From positions 1 to 26,256 of IMG/VR virus record IMGVR_UViG_3300028114_000083: 26,256 nucleotides of DNA; one strand, written 5' to 3'. Numbering within the stretch: the stretch's first letter is position 1; each line of letters starts with the position of its first letter. The stretch comes from a virus. The translations under genes were made by a program, and so were the position numbers. Below are positions 10,201-17,379 of the stretch, in pieces. The notes beneath the pieces were generated by a model that worked only from the letters and a program-made list of their open reading frames with translations, had not been told where the DNA came from and ran no database searches.

Positions 10201-13200
10201 TCAGTACCATTTCCAGGAGTAAATAATTGATTTAAGTTCTGAGACAATTGAGAAAAATTAAATAATTTGTCTCTTATATTTTGTAACGTTTGAGCGACTA
10301 GCTCTCCTTGTGATCCAAGGTTTTTGAATTCTTCTATAATTTTTTGTATTTTAGTTTTTGGATCTCCGTCTCCATCTAAAATCATTTTAAATGTATCTTT
10401 AATATCTGCCCCATTTTTCTTGGTAACATCTTTAGACTCTACTAACCCATCAACAAAAACATTTAATTCTTCATTAAAATTTTGTAAATTTTTAGCTGCA
10501 AGTTCTGAAGCTAATACTTGAGAAGCAATTTGTTTTTTTGTTTCTTCAGATTTTGTGGCAAAATCTCTTCCTACCCCTTTAGGTAAAGCTTTAACTGGAT
10601 CAAGAAGGCTATTAAGTTCATCGCCTAAAGAAGGTTCAGTGCTAACATATTTTGCTGATCTTTCTAGCTCTTTAACTCTTTTACTTATATCTTCTTGACT
10701 AAAAGGAAGAGCTCCAGTTGACATAACACTTTTAGGTCCATTTTCAATTTTTGAAACATTAAATCCAAAATTATCTTGAAAGCCTTTGGAAGAGTCCTCT
10801 AAATCTTTTAATCCTTTTGATGTCGTAAATGAAACTAATTCAACGGCATTAGCATATCCAGTTAAAGATTGCATTAATTTTTCATTATTAATTACTAATT
10901 CAGCAAATGTGTCACCAGATCTAGTACGAAGTCTAGAAAATGCAGATATATTTTCATCAAATGTATCTTTTAATTTTCCTTCTCCTTTAAGCCTAACCAC
11001 AGAGCTTGTAAAATCATCTATACTTTTTGCTGATTCTTTTGCTACGGTTGCTCTTCCCAGAGCTTCTCTTAATGTTTCTTCATTTCCACTCTCTAATGCA
11101 TCTTTAATTTGATTTGTTATTTCTGGTCCAGCGCTATTAAATATTTTTGCCAAAGATTTTGCTTGATTTTTTTCAACTCTTTGCAGTTCGGCGCCTGTTC
11201 CTTTTATTTCTCCGCTTCTTAATCCTTGTGCTTGACCTTTAGAAATCAAAAATGCTTGTACATCTTCACTAAATCTAGCTAAATCATTTCCTGATTTTTG
11301 CGCTTGTCTTGAAAATTCATCAGCTCTACTATTTATAATATCAAAAGCCTTTTTAAGACCTATGGCGCTTCCAACCAAAGCTCCAATTGCAATTCCAGGA
11401 GCACCAAATAAAGCACCTAAACCAGCAAAACTTGCAGCCGTACCAATTCCTTCTGCTGCGCCAGCCGCGACCTTACTCTGAGGATTAAATTGAGCAATTG
11501 TTTGAGCAGCGATTGGTGCACCTATACTCAATCCAATTCCAACATTTTGGAGCCTACTTAAAGCTTGAGCTCTGGCATTCTGAGCTCTTTCAAGACCAGT
11601 TCTCGCTATTTCTCCTCTGGTTCCTCCAACCGCGGCTCTTCCTTCTAACTCTGTAAGAGCTTTTCTTCCTCTTAATAAACTTGATGATTGAACTACCAAT
11701 GCTTCGGTTTCAATATTTAATTTTTGATTTAATTGAGAAGCTTTGATTAATTGACTCTCTACTTTTCCTCCTGCAGCATCAATTAAACGATATTGATTTG
11801 TTAATTTAGTTAATTCTTTATTTGCATCATCTAAAGTTATTTTACCAGCAAAAACACTTCGTATTAATTGTTGAATTGCCACAACTGCTTCTTTTTGGGC
11901 TGGTTCAATTATATTAATCGGAGAGCCTCCAACTCCAGAACCAACTGTAGTAAACTTTTGTAAAGCAAAGTTAGGTATAAATCCAGAACTAAAAGCGCCA
12001 GATGTTTTTGCTTGCTGTATGCTTTTTTTACTTGAAATTCCCTGCTGTAATCCAAATGGTTCGTCTTGGGTATTATAAACTCCTAATCCAAGTGGATTAG
12101 CAGAGGCTATCAATTTATTACTTTGGTCAACTCTTATTTTAGACTTTGGTACTCCAGCGGACACTTCCCTAGAGACTGCTTCTTGTAGTGCTGAAAAATT
12201 AGGTACAAATCCTAAAGCTTTTGATTTTTTTGAGGGATTTTCGTACTTATCAATTTTTGCTGCCATACTATTTAAATTGCCAGCAGATAAAGAGTTTTTT
12301 AAATCTGCAAATGATGTTCCTGAAAATTCATAAGGTAATTTAAATCTTGATCTAATTTTACCTAATTCACCAGCGTCTAAATCAAAATTTGCTATCTCAC
12401 TTAGAGATAAACTACTAATAGAAGATTTTATTCCTGCTTCAAATATTTGTCCCACAGAAGCTTCTACTGCGCTACGACTTAAATTAGATTCAATATTAGT
12501 TTTAAATCTATTGGTATCAACAATTTGAGGCTTAGTTAATCCTCCTCTGAAATAATTTGCAGATATGTCAATCAAATTTTTTCTAACGTCATCGTATAAT
12601 TTTTCATTAATATCAAAATTATTTGAAGGAAAAGGAAACGTTTTAAATCTGTAAGCTTTTCTATTTTTACCTTCACCTGCATATCCCGCTGATTCGCCTA
12701 CTGCATTTTGACCAAAAGATGGAAAAACAACTCCATACTTTGCGGCTCCTGACCTGTTAGCAAAACCAGCAACACCTTTTTCTTGTTTTATAGCGGCAGC
12801 CCTATCTGCAGCACTACCTTCTTCGAATTTTTTAAACGCAAGAGTTAGTTTATTTCTGTCTACTTTATTTATGAAAGGAATACCAGTTTTCATAAATATT
12901 TGTATTCCAGCTTTTTGTGCAGCGTCTACCTCCGTTTGTCTTATCATTACCAAGCCTTGTTTAGAACCTGATTGTTGTAAATAGTTTTGACGAGCTATTC
13001 CTTGCATGCTAAAGTTCGGAATAAATCCATCACTAGCGTAAGGATTAAATCCTAATTTACTTTGAAATGCTTGAGCATAATTCTTTCCAGCGTTACTTCT
13101 TTCAGGAGGCATAATAGCTGGTTGAGTCATTCCTGGAAATTTTTTAATTGTTTCTGCTGAATTATAAATTATTCTTCCTGAGCCTGGCATATTCATTTCT

Positions 13201-14891
13201 TTTACTTGCCCAGGCTTATATCCTCCCGCTAAAGCTCCATAAATTTCTGATAATGCAAAATTAGGTATAAATCCAGAACTTTTTGTTGTTATTTGGCCCT
13301 TGCTAACACCTACTCCTTTTCCTAAAAGACCAGTTGTAACAGAATTGGATAATGTTGTTGCTTGAGCCCTTAAAGCATTTTGTTCTTGTAAAATTCTTAA
13401 TATTTTAGTTTCAACATCTAATACGGTAATTTGCTTGCTATTAATTGCGGCTAAAAGTTCAGGTTCTCTTAGTAAAACTTCATTAATTTTAGATTGAAGT
13501 TGAGCACGAATTGCTGTTTGATCATTAATTCCCAATAAAGCTTTTACTCCAGAGCCAGCAAATTTAGCTAAGTCTAAAGATAATTTTCCTATAACAGCAG
13601 TAATTAAAACTATGCCTGGCCCAGATATAAAAGTAGATAATCCCTTAAGTATTCCTCCTCCAAGTTTTGCGCCAACGCCTTCAGAATCTTGATTATTAAT
13701 AGCTTCTAATAATTTATTAACATTTTTTAATGTGCCTTCTATAGCTGGTTGAAGCGCTCCAGATCCAACCGTTGATCCAATTTGAGTAACATTTTGTAAT
13801 GTAGCGTTAAATAACGAAGATAAAGTTTGATTTAATGCTTCGTTTCTTTTTATAGCTTCATTTGTTGAGCTGGCAGAAGTTTGTAAAGCTCTATCATATA
13901 CAGAATATTCTTTTCCTAAATCTCCTAAAGCAGCTTTTAATACGTTTATTTGAAACACGCCACCGACAAGTTCTCCAGTTTGAGATTTTTGAGAATCACT
14001 TAGTCCGTCAAATGTTGAAGCTAATTCTTTTAATATTGAAATAGCAGGTAAAGTATTTCCTTCTAAATCTCTAACGTTTAATCCCAAAGACTGTAATTGA
14101 TCTAACACTTCTGTTCTTTGAATTCTTGTAAAAATTGTTTTTAAAGAATTTCCAATAACTGCTCCACCTCGCGCTGTTGTTTGTTGCACACTGGTTACAA
14201 TACCAATTAATTCATCAAATCCAACGCCAGCATCTTGAGCAGAACTTCCTACTCGCTGTAATGCTTTAACTAAATCGCCAGAACTTACAGCAAACGCGGC
14301 ATCAACATTAGCTAATTTATTAACAATGCCTGTAGAGTCTAACGCTGTTTTATTAAAACTGTTTATTGTGGCGGTAAGAGCCTCAACTGCACTATTTGCA
14401 TCTAAACCGCTTAAGCGAGTCAAAATTAACGCATCGCTTGTTCTTTTTAGTGTTTCTTCTACTCCAAGACCTTGACGAGCTAATTCTGTTGCTGCTACTG
14501 CGACGGTTTGAAATGATTGTCCTGTATTCTTAGCTATATCAAATAAAGTATTTCCGAACTTGGTTAATCCTTCTGTGCTTGTATTTAATATAACATTTAT
14601 ATCTGCTAAAGATTTTTGTACATCAATTGAGCTTTTAATTAGGTCTATAAAAGCCTTTTCTACAGTATATATCAATCCTGCACTAGCTCCGAACGCAATA
14701 ACGCGAGCATTGGAAGCATCTAATGATTTTTGAAATTCATTTGCTGCACCAGTGATTCTACCTAAAGGTTGGGTAAAGGCTTTTTCATTCAATCCCTTCA
14801 ATTTAAAGTCTTTAGATAAAGCGCTTTGAATATCTCTTTCAAGTTGCCTTGTATCCGCACCTATTGAAATTATGCCACCTGTTCTAGCCAT
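7215..14891 (-). CDS. Tail tape measure protein, TP901-like core with G-F-x-P-N-F modules
   Basis: This 2558-residue protein is by far the longest in the window. The N-terminal ~350 residues match the TP901-type tape measure core (S-L-A-D-I-N-V-I-L near residue 77, T-A-T-I-N-S-F-N, G-G-A-V-I-G-N-S-L-K-T-I-F). Helical and low-hydrophobicity segments follow, with hydrophobic Gly/Ala stretches near residues 420, 1180 and 2280 that could insert in the host membrane. Four G-F-I/V-P-N-F-A/S motifs lie near residues 538, 620, 892 and 966. Two C-terminal repeats of the D-D-V-P-A-M-L..G-E-Y-V type lie near 2051 and 2414, typical of tape measure ends. The start is firm, with AAGGAG shortly before the ATG. 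At about 1.5 angstrom per residue a fully helical ruler would be near 380 nm, but inserted modules make this an upper bound. No muramidase or peptidase domain was recognised. Confidence 0.9.
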   Translation of the reverse strand: MARTGGIISIGADTRQLERDIQSALSKDFKLKGLNEKAFTQPLGRITGAANEFQKSLDASNARVIAFGASAGLIYTVEKAFIDLIKSSIDVQKSLADINVILNTSTEGLTKFGNTLFDIAKNTGQSFQTVAVAATELARQGLGVEETLKRTSDALILTRLSGLDANSAVEALTATINSFNKTALDSTGIVNKLANVDAAFAVSSGDLVKALQRVGSSAQDAGVGFDELIGIVTSVQQTTARGGAVIGNSLKTIFTRIQRTEVLDQLQSLGLNVRDLEGNTLPAISILKELASTFDGLSDSQKSQTGELVGGVFQINVLKAALGDLGKEYSVYDRALQTSASSTNEAIKRNEALNQTLSSLFNATLQNVTQIGSTVGSGALQPAIEGTLKNVNKLLEAINNQDSEGVGAKLGGGILKGLSTFISGPGIVLITAVIGKLSLDLAKFAGSGVKALLGINDQTAIRAQLQSKINEVLLREPELLAAINSKQITVLDVETKILRILQEQNALRAQATTLSNSVTTGLLGKGVGVSKGQITTKSSGFIPNFALSEIYGALAGGYKPGQVKEMNMPGSGRIIYNSAETIKKFPGMTQPAIMPPERSNAGKNYAQAFQSKLGFNPYASDGFIPNFSMQGIARQNYLQQSGSKQGLVMIRQTEVDAAQKAGIQIFMKTGIPFINKVDRNKLTLAFKKFEEGSAADRAAAIKQEKGVAGFANRSGAAKYGVVFPSFGQNAVGESAGYAGEGKNRKAYRFKTFPFPSNNFDINEKLYDDVRKNLIDISANYFRGGLTKPQIVDTNRFKTNIESNLSRSAVEASVGQIFEAGIKSSISSLSLSEIANFDLDAGELGKIRSRFKLPYEFSGTSFADLKNSLSAGNLNSMAAKIDKYENPSKKSKALGFVPNFSALQEAVSREVSAGVPKSKIRVDQSNKLIASANPLGLGVYNTQDEPFGLQQGISSKKSIQQAKTSGAFSSGFIPNFALQKFTTVGSGVGGSPINIIEPAQKEAVVAIQQLIRSVFAGKITLDDANKELTKLTNQYRLIDAAGGKVESQLIKASQLNQKLNIETEALVVQSSSLLRGRKALTELEGRAAVGGTRGEIARTGLERAQNARAQALSRLQNVGIGLSIGAPIAAQTIAQFNPQSKVAAGAAEGIGTAASFAGLGALFGAPGIAIGALVGSAIGLKKAFDIINSRADEFSRQAQKSGNDLARFSEDVQAFLISKGQAQGLRSGEIKGTGAELQRVEKNQAKSLAKIFNSAGPEITNQIKDALESGNEETLREALGRATVAKESAKSIDDFTSSVVRLKGEGKLKDTFDENISAFSRLRTRSGDTFAELVINNEKLMQSLTGYANAVELVSFTTSKGLKDLEDSSKGFQDNFGFNVSKIENGPKSVMSTGALPFSQEDISKRVKELERSAKYVSTEPSLGDELNSLLDPVKALPKGVGRDFATKSEETKKQIASQVLASELAAKNLQNFNEELNVFVDGLVESKDVTKKNGADIKDTFKMILDGDGDPKTKIQKIIEEFKNLGSQGELVAQTLQNIRDKLFNFSQLSQNLNQLFTPGNGTESGDLVASEKRQAALNNLKSGNFQDLFRDNSFKDTQINSILGKTVQETLGKIAAGTVDEEKRKEEAVKFQQEFVKQLDAMTNAGVPYEIALAKISAAAERTAISSSISSTNLGDLAKNISSASLREDTLNRYREIEIGLRKQYGDDTAGLAKAAEAAKLGLLGVAQAAEGRTSRKDLNSIALSKAQADMGAGAFQGLDLRQMGKTNKIDLQEIVKNTGAQTINAINEGIFDPETKKKLIDQAIIQQEKMISKINEGSVTTRDISDYKNKNQTIQNSSALLQNGFDRLNQSVYTASAREDAKSALAEQLRKLEDEYKGNLEALNRVAPLLANKLAAIAGAKEGSVFADELRSAGEAERTARIREKKFKGSDPFAAFSEEMTYGTQDMARDVNSTFVDTARTMKSEFNNAFQSVIDGTKSVDDAFRTMALNIANKIQQLALEMATNSIFNSLFSSIGGVPALFKSPLGAATGGMIVGNTVQRFSSGGRVLGGSGIKDDVPAMLSKGEYVVKKSAVSRYGEPFLRKLNEGGLIGMASGGFASYNPSEQQIDSMTASSNIEPLIVNGKEVQGRVVKKEMIKEFQSTIKNLISGKDLSFSDQNSTLESFSDVFGGGLAAELGNVYTYNDDLFPTGGSNILNPMLSDLARTDPNNPQTKIIEDKRNRLIDYLSEAIGIYYNNRDSAVETIRNNLENRSRIDEINKQNKDNYNKQMKNTFFGGLMSAGMAIGGGLLGQFIQGNGLFGPNSPRDAGTSGLNLGNSGRLSTSAAKGASSAYGSNLQSPSARLNTPSTSQVSNLNPYVGTTARLNYTPPTMSQYNNAKVYGAGLGQIGGGGNPYSVYNRANGGIIGFAKGGSTGKDDVPAMLMGGEYVIKKDSVSRYGKKFFDNVNSGKVRKFAEGGMVDDGNASQGFSSQSETTKNGDTSNNINISINIDQNGNSTEEKNNNTSGSQNSGFDRMKNEKDAKALSEKIKTEVVKIITEQQRPGGMLSSSVYKKVK
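11965..13283 (-). repeat. Four G-F-I/V-P-N-F modules in the tape measure gene
   Basis: Motif copies are encoded near 13280, 13035, 12218 and 11995, at about residues 538, 620, 892 and 966. Two of them share an identical 20-bp DNA block (13261-13280 and 11971-11990) encoding S-S-G-F-I-P-N-F. The stretches between are dissimilar in length and sequence, so the motif acts as a boundary repeat between different modules, not as part of a uniform array. Confidence 0.8.
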
Positions 14892-14910
14892 TCCTTGCTC
14901 CTTCTATAAT

Positions 14911-14917
14911 ATTACAC
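14911..14917 (-). promoter_or_regulatory. GTGTAAT motif upstream of tape measure gene (candidate late promoter)
   Basis: GTGTAAT reads on the - strand in the 70-bp gap before the tape measure gene. The ATG lies 19 nt further on. The segment between holds ATTATAG and then the Shine-Dalgarno AAGGAG, so a start of transcription 6-8 nt after the motif would keep the ribosome site. It is one of six identical copies, all in gaps upstream of - strand genes. A promoter role is inferred. Confidence 0.6.
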
Positions 14918-14933
14918 AATATTTAATATTTAT

Positions 14934-14950
14934 GATAGCTTTAAGCTATC
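14934..14950 (-). other. Perfect 7-bp hairpin between chaperone-like gene and tape measure gene
   Basis: GATAGCT and AGCTATC are separated by a 3-base loop. The hairpin lies 12 bp after the stop of the 333-residue gene and just before the GTGTAAT motif of the tape measure gene. No run of U follows on the - strand, so a classical intrinsic terminator is doubtful. It may be a weak terminator, a 3'-end stabiliser or a processing site. Confidence 0.4.
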
Positions 14951-14961
14951 TTATTATAGTT

Positions 14962-15963
14962 TTACTCCCCATGTAACTTCATAAGATCTTCCATAGTTAA
15001 TACTCCACCTTTTTTCTCTGCAACGTCATGTAATGACACAACATTTTTATCTGCACCAATTTTAGCTAAATCTTCTTTTTTAGCGCCAATAATTGAAGTA
15101 GATACTGTTCCATCAGTTTTTTGAGTATCATTCTTTTCTATCATTTCATCCGCATTTTTACCAGTTTCTAGCCATTCTATAAGCTTATCTGGATCATTAT
15201 AATAATCTTCTGGTGGAGAATGTTTAGAATTAGATACTATATTTTTAAAGTACCTAGCAAAACTAAATATTTCCATTTGATAAAAAGTCAAATCTATAAT
15301 AGGTTTTCCATATAGATAATATGGATTTTCTGGGCTTAAATTAAATAGATTAAGATAAAAAGAAGATAATGCAATTTTCTTTAAATTTTGTTCTGAAAAT
15401 TTTATATTAACTTTATTGTAAATAAATACTAATTTTGTTATATCAAAGTTCTCAAGCTCTTCAAACTCTTCTTGAGAAAAAAACTTTTCATTTAAATTTA
15501 CATCCTTATATACGGATATAAACATAAAATATTCATTTATTTTTTTATTCGCATAGTCTTCTACTGTAAAGCCTAATAACTCAGCAAATTCAAGCAATAG
15601 AGCTTTTAAATCTTTTTCTTCTTTTTCTATAGATTTATTTATATATTTGATATCTTCAATTTTAAATACTTTGTTTTTTGTTTGTTTTAGGGAAGAGATA
15701 TTTTTTTTAATCTTGTCTATTTTTTCGTTCTTTTCTAAAGACCAAAGATTTTCTTTGATCAAGTACTTCTCTTTTTCTTTTTTGGTGGGCAAACCGCTTT
15801 CTATGGCTTTTTTTTCAAAATCTTGCTTTTTATAATCTATATCACCTGAATTAATTGCAGTATTATGCTTTATATATAAGTTATGCTTTTCATAATTAGT
15901 TTTAGAAAAACCCTTTAATATATCTATAAAAGTAAGCTTTAAATTACTTTCACTGTTTTCCAA
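14962..15963 (-). CDS. Unrecognised protein upstream of tape measure (tail assembly chaperone position), TTG start
   Basis: This protein of about 333 residues is very Lys/Glu/Asn-rich, with a likely coiled-coil region (about residues 45-125, many K-E-K and K-K repeats). A central helical part has a Tyr/Phe-rich patch (L-S-P-E-N-P-Y-Y-L-Y-G), and the C-terminus is acidic (L-T-M-E-D-L-M-K-L-H-G-E). I do not recognise the family. Its position just before the tape measure gene is where siphoviruses encode tail assembly chaperones (lambda G/GT). The frame opens right after a TAA at 15964-15966, and the first codon is TTG. There is no in-frame ATG until about residue 147, so TTG (weak GTGGGG upstream) is the only reasonable start. 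The upstream 260-residue gene is in the same frame, separated by two TAA stops. Confidence 0.7.
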   Translation of the reverse strand: MENSESNLKLTFIDILKGFSKTNYEKHNLYIKHNTAINSGDIDYKKQDFEKKAIESGLPTKKEKEKYLIKENLWSLEKNEKIDKIKKNISSLKQTKNKVFKIEDIKYINKSIEKEEKDLKALLLEFAELLGFTVEDYANKKINEYFMFISVYKDVNLNEKFFSQEEFEELENFDITKLVFIYNKVNIKFSEQNLKKIALSSFYLNLFNLSPENPYYLYGKPIIDLTFYQMEIFSFARYFKNIVSNSKHSPPEDYYNDPDKLIEWLETGKNADEMIEKNDTQKTDGTVSTSIIGAKKEDLAKIGADKNVVSLHDVAEKKGGVLTMEDLMKLHGE

Positions 15964-15999
15964 TTAAATTACCCCACTTTCTTTATTGGGTTTTTTAAC

Positions 16000-16782
16000 T
16001 TATGGTTTAACTTCTTCTGAATTAGGAGCGTTTTTAGGGTCTGTTGCAATCATATTCAGAAGCTTCTCAAACTCTTCTTGGCTTGAGGCTCGACCAGTAT
16101 ACCAAAAACTTATAAGATAGATTAATTTAGCTAACGCTTGTTTTTCCCAAGAATTTTCTGGACCGTCTTCTATAGAGTCGTATGCCGAGAGCTTATCTTC
16201 AAAAGTCGTCCCGCTAAATAAATTTTCATATGTCTTATCTTTATTTTCTAATAAACTAAGCTGAAGAACCCACCACATTATAGTTTTATTTCTTGCTCTA
16301 TTCTCTGCAGTTTGATCAAATAGACTTGCTTGAGCAAACTCATAGTCTTGAAGCTTTTCTTTATTTTTTGATATCTCTCTTAATAAATTTTTATAATTGC
16401 TACGCTCTTCTTCTGTTCTTGAGGCTTCTTCCTTTAATGAAAGTTTTTGGAATTGGGTTTGTATATCAAATAAAGATACATACAATTTAGTATATTCTTC
16501 TTTATCTAATTCACTGAAAATACCACCATCATTACTGAACCTTTTAGCTAGTAAAGCTCTTGTAAGTAATCCAGCCTTGATACCTTCTGATAATTTTACT
16601 CCATAAAACAGTTCGGCTTCATCGAATAAGCTTCTGGTTGGCTTTTTGATTGCTAATTTAGCAGGTACATTTTTCTTTACTTTTTTAGTGATCTTGACTT
16701 CTTCATTCTTTTCATTTTTTGATATTTCTACTTCGTCAATCTCTTCTTCTTTATTTATTTCAAATCCAAACATTATTTTCAT
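16000..16782 (-). CDS. Unrecognised protein, possible tail assembly chaperone
   Basis: This 260-residue protein has a charged, probably disordered N-terminus (about residues 9-45, alternating Glu/Lys) and a helical body (R-S-L-F-D-E-A-E-L-F-Y-G-V-K-L). The middle is Trp- and Leu-rich (M-W-W-V-L-Q-L-S-L-L), and the tail is acidic. I cannot assign a family. Its place between the tube gene and the tape measure, in tandem with the 333-residue gene, matches the usual location of chaperones that coat the tape measure before tube polymerisation. The start is supported by GGAG eight bases upstream and an ATGA overlap with the gene before it. No slippery heptamer with a continuing frame was found, so a lambda-type G/GT frameshift product is not indicated. 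Confidence 0.75.
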   Translation of the reverse strand: MKIMFGFEINKEEEIDEVEISKNEKNEEVKITKKVKKNVPAKLAIKKPTRSLFDEAELFYGVKLSEGIKAGLLTRALLAKRFSNDGGIFSELDKEEYTKLYVSLFDIQTQFQKLSLKEEASRTEEERSNYKNLLREISKNKEKLQDYEFAQASLFDQTAENRARNKTIMWWVLQLSLLENKDKTYENLFSGTTFEDKLSAYDSIEDGPENSWEKQALAKLIYLISFWYTGRASSQEEFEKLLNMIATDPKNAPNSEEVKP

Positions 16783-17054
16783 ATTTTTTCTCCATTATTT
16801 TCAATTAAATTATTTAAATAGTCTTTTATTTTACCATAATAAACAACGCCGCCAATTGTTTTAATAAATTTATGTTTTTTTTCATTATCCCAATTTTTAT
16901 AATTTTTGATAAAGTTAATTTTTTTTAAGGCGATTAAATCTGGCTTTAAGATTCCAAAGTTATCCTTTAAACTTTTTTGTATGCTTTGCACAGAAAGATT
17001 ACCTTCGATTATTTCATCTATAGAAAAATTATAATTTAATCTTTTGGATTTCAT
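16779..17054 (-). CDS. Small unrecognised protein in the tail assembly cluster
   Basis: This 91-residue basic protein (N-terminal M-K-S-K-R-L-N-Y) has no signal peptide, membrane segment or cysteine. It lies in a row of genes linked by ATGA overlaps at both ends (17051-17054 and 16779-16782), so it is co-translated with its neighbours. No Shine-Dalgarno is visible before its ATG, in keeping with coupling to the 74-residue gene. Gene order (tube protein, small proteins, tape measure) suggests a role in tail assembly. No sequence motif confirms that. Confidence 0.65.
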   Translation of the reverse strand: MKSKRLNYNFSIDEIIEGNLSVQSIQKSLKDNFGILKPDLIALKKINFIKNYKNWDNEKKHKFIKTIGGVVYYGKIKDYLNNLIENNGEKI

Positions 17055-17275
17055 TTGAGTGTTATATTGATTTTGCTAAAGCCTTCTTCAATTTCTCTTA
17101 CTGCGTCATTAGCATTATCAAGAACTCTTTTGCGTATTTTTTGATAAGTTTCACTATTTATATTATAGCCAGAATCACTTAAATCTTCAAGAATAAAAAA
17201 GAAATTTTTATATATACTTGTGATTTTTCTCTTTATCTGAAAAAGAGTCATATCTTTTATAGGATCATTTTCCAT
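17051..17275 (-). CDS. Small unrecognised helical protein, first gene of chaperone cluster
   Basis: This 74-residue protein is probably all-helical and charged (M-T-L-F-Q-I-K-R-K-I-T near residue 9). Its ATG is preceded by AAAAGGCAAAAGATT, a reasonable Shine-Dalgarno. A GTGTAAT motif stands 41 nt upstream, immediately after the terminator of the tube gene, so this looks like the first gene of a four-gene unit (74, 91, 260 and 333 residues). The stop overlaps the next start as ATGA. No family is recognised. Confidence 0.65.
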   Translation of the reverse strand: MENDPIKDMTLFQIKRKITSIYKNFFFILEDLSDSGYNINSETYQKIRKRVLDNANDAVREIEEGFSKINITLK

Positions 17276-17316
17276 AATCTTTTGCCTTTTGACCTTAAAC
17301 CTTTAACCTAACATGT

Positions 17317-17323
17317 ATTACAC
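17317..17323 (-). promoter_or_regulatory. GTGTAAT motif after the tube-gene terminator (candidate late promoter)
   Basis: GTGTAAT on the - strand begins only four bases after the terminator hairpin and 41 nt before the ATG of the 74-residue gene. Its place between a terminator and the next gene is what a promoter restarting transcription would show. The sequence after it (ACATGTTAGG) leaves room for a leader carrying the AAAAGG ribosome site. Confidence 0.6.
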
Positions 17324-17326
17324 CAA

Positions 17327-17358
17327 AAAATAACCCCCGCTTACGCGAGGGTTATTTT
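17327..17358 (-). terminator. Strong rho-independent terminator after the major tail tube gene
   Basis: AAAATAACCC (17327-17336) pairs perfectly with GGGTTATTTT (17349-17358). An inner CGC/GCG stem closes a TTAC loop after one C/A mismatch. On the - strand the stem ends in six U residues, giving a classical intrinsic terminator 22 bp after the tube gene stop. On the + strand it also ends in a short U run, so it may act both ways. It isolates the tube gene from the four-gene unit that follows. Confidence 0.85.
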
Positions 17359-17379
17359 AATTTAACTTAGTTTAATTTA

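Noticed and set aside
15961-16040. Lambda G/GT-type programmed frameshift between the 260- and 333-residue genes
   Set aside because: T-AAA-AAC near 16030 is not a good slippery heptamer. Neither shifted frame reaches the 333-residue frame before a stop, and both genes are already in the same frame.
17276-17379. Possible small RNA gene in the largest gap
   Set aside because: The gap is explained by the terminator, the GTGTAAT motif and the ribosome site. No further structure was seen.
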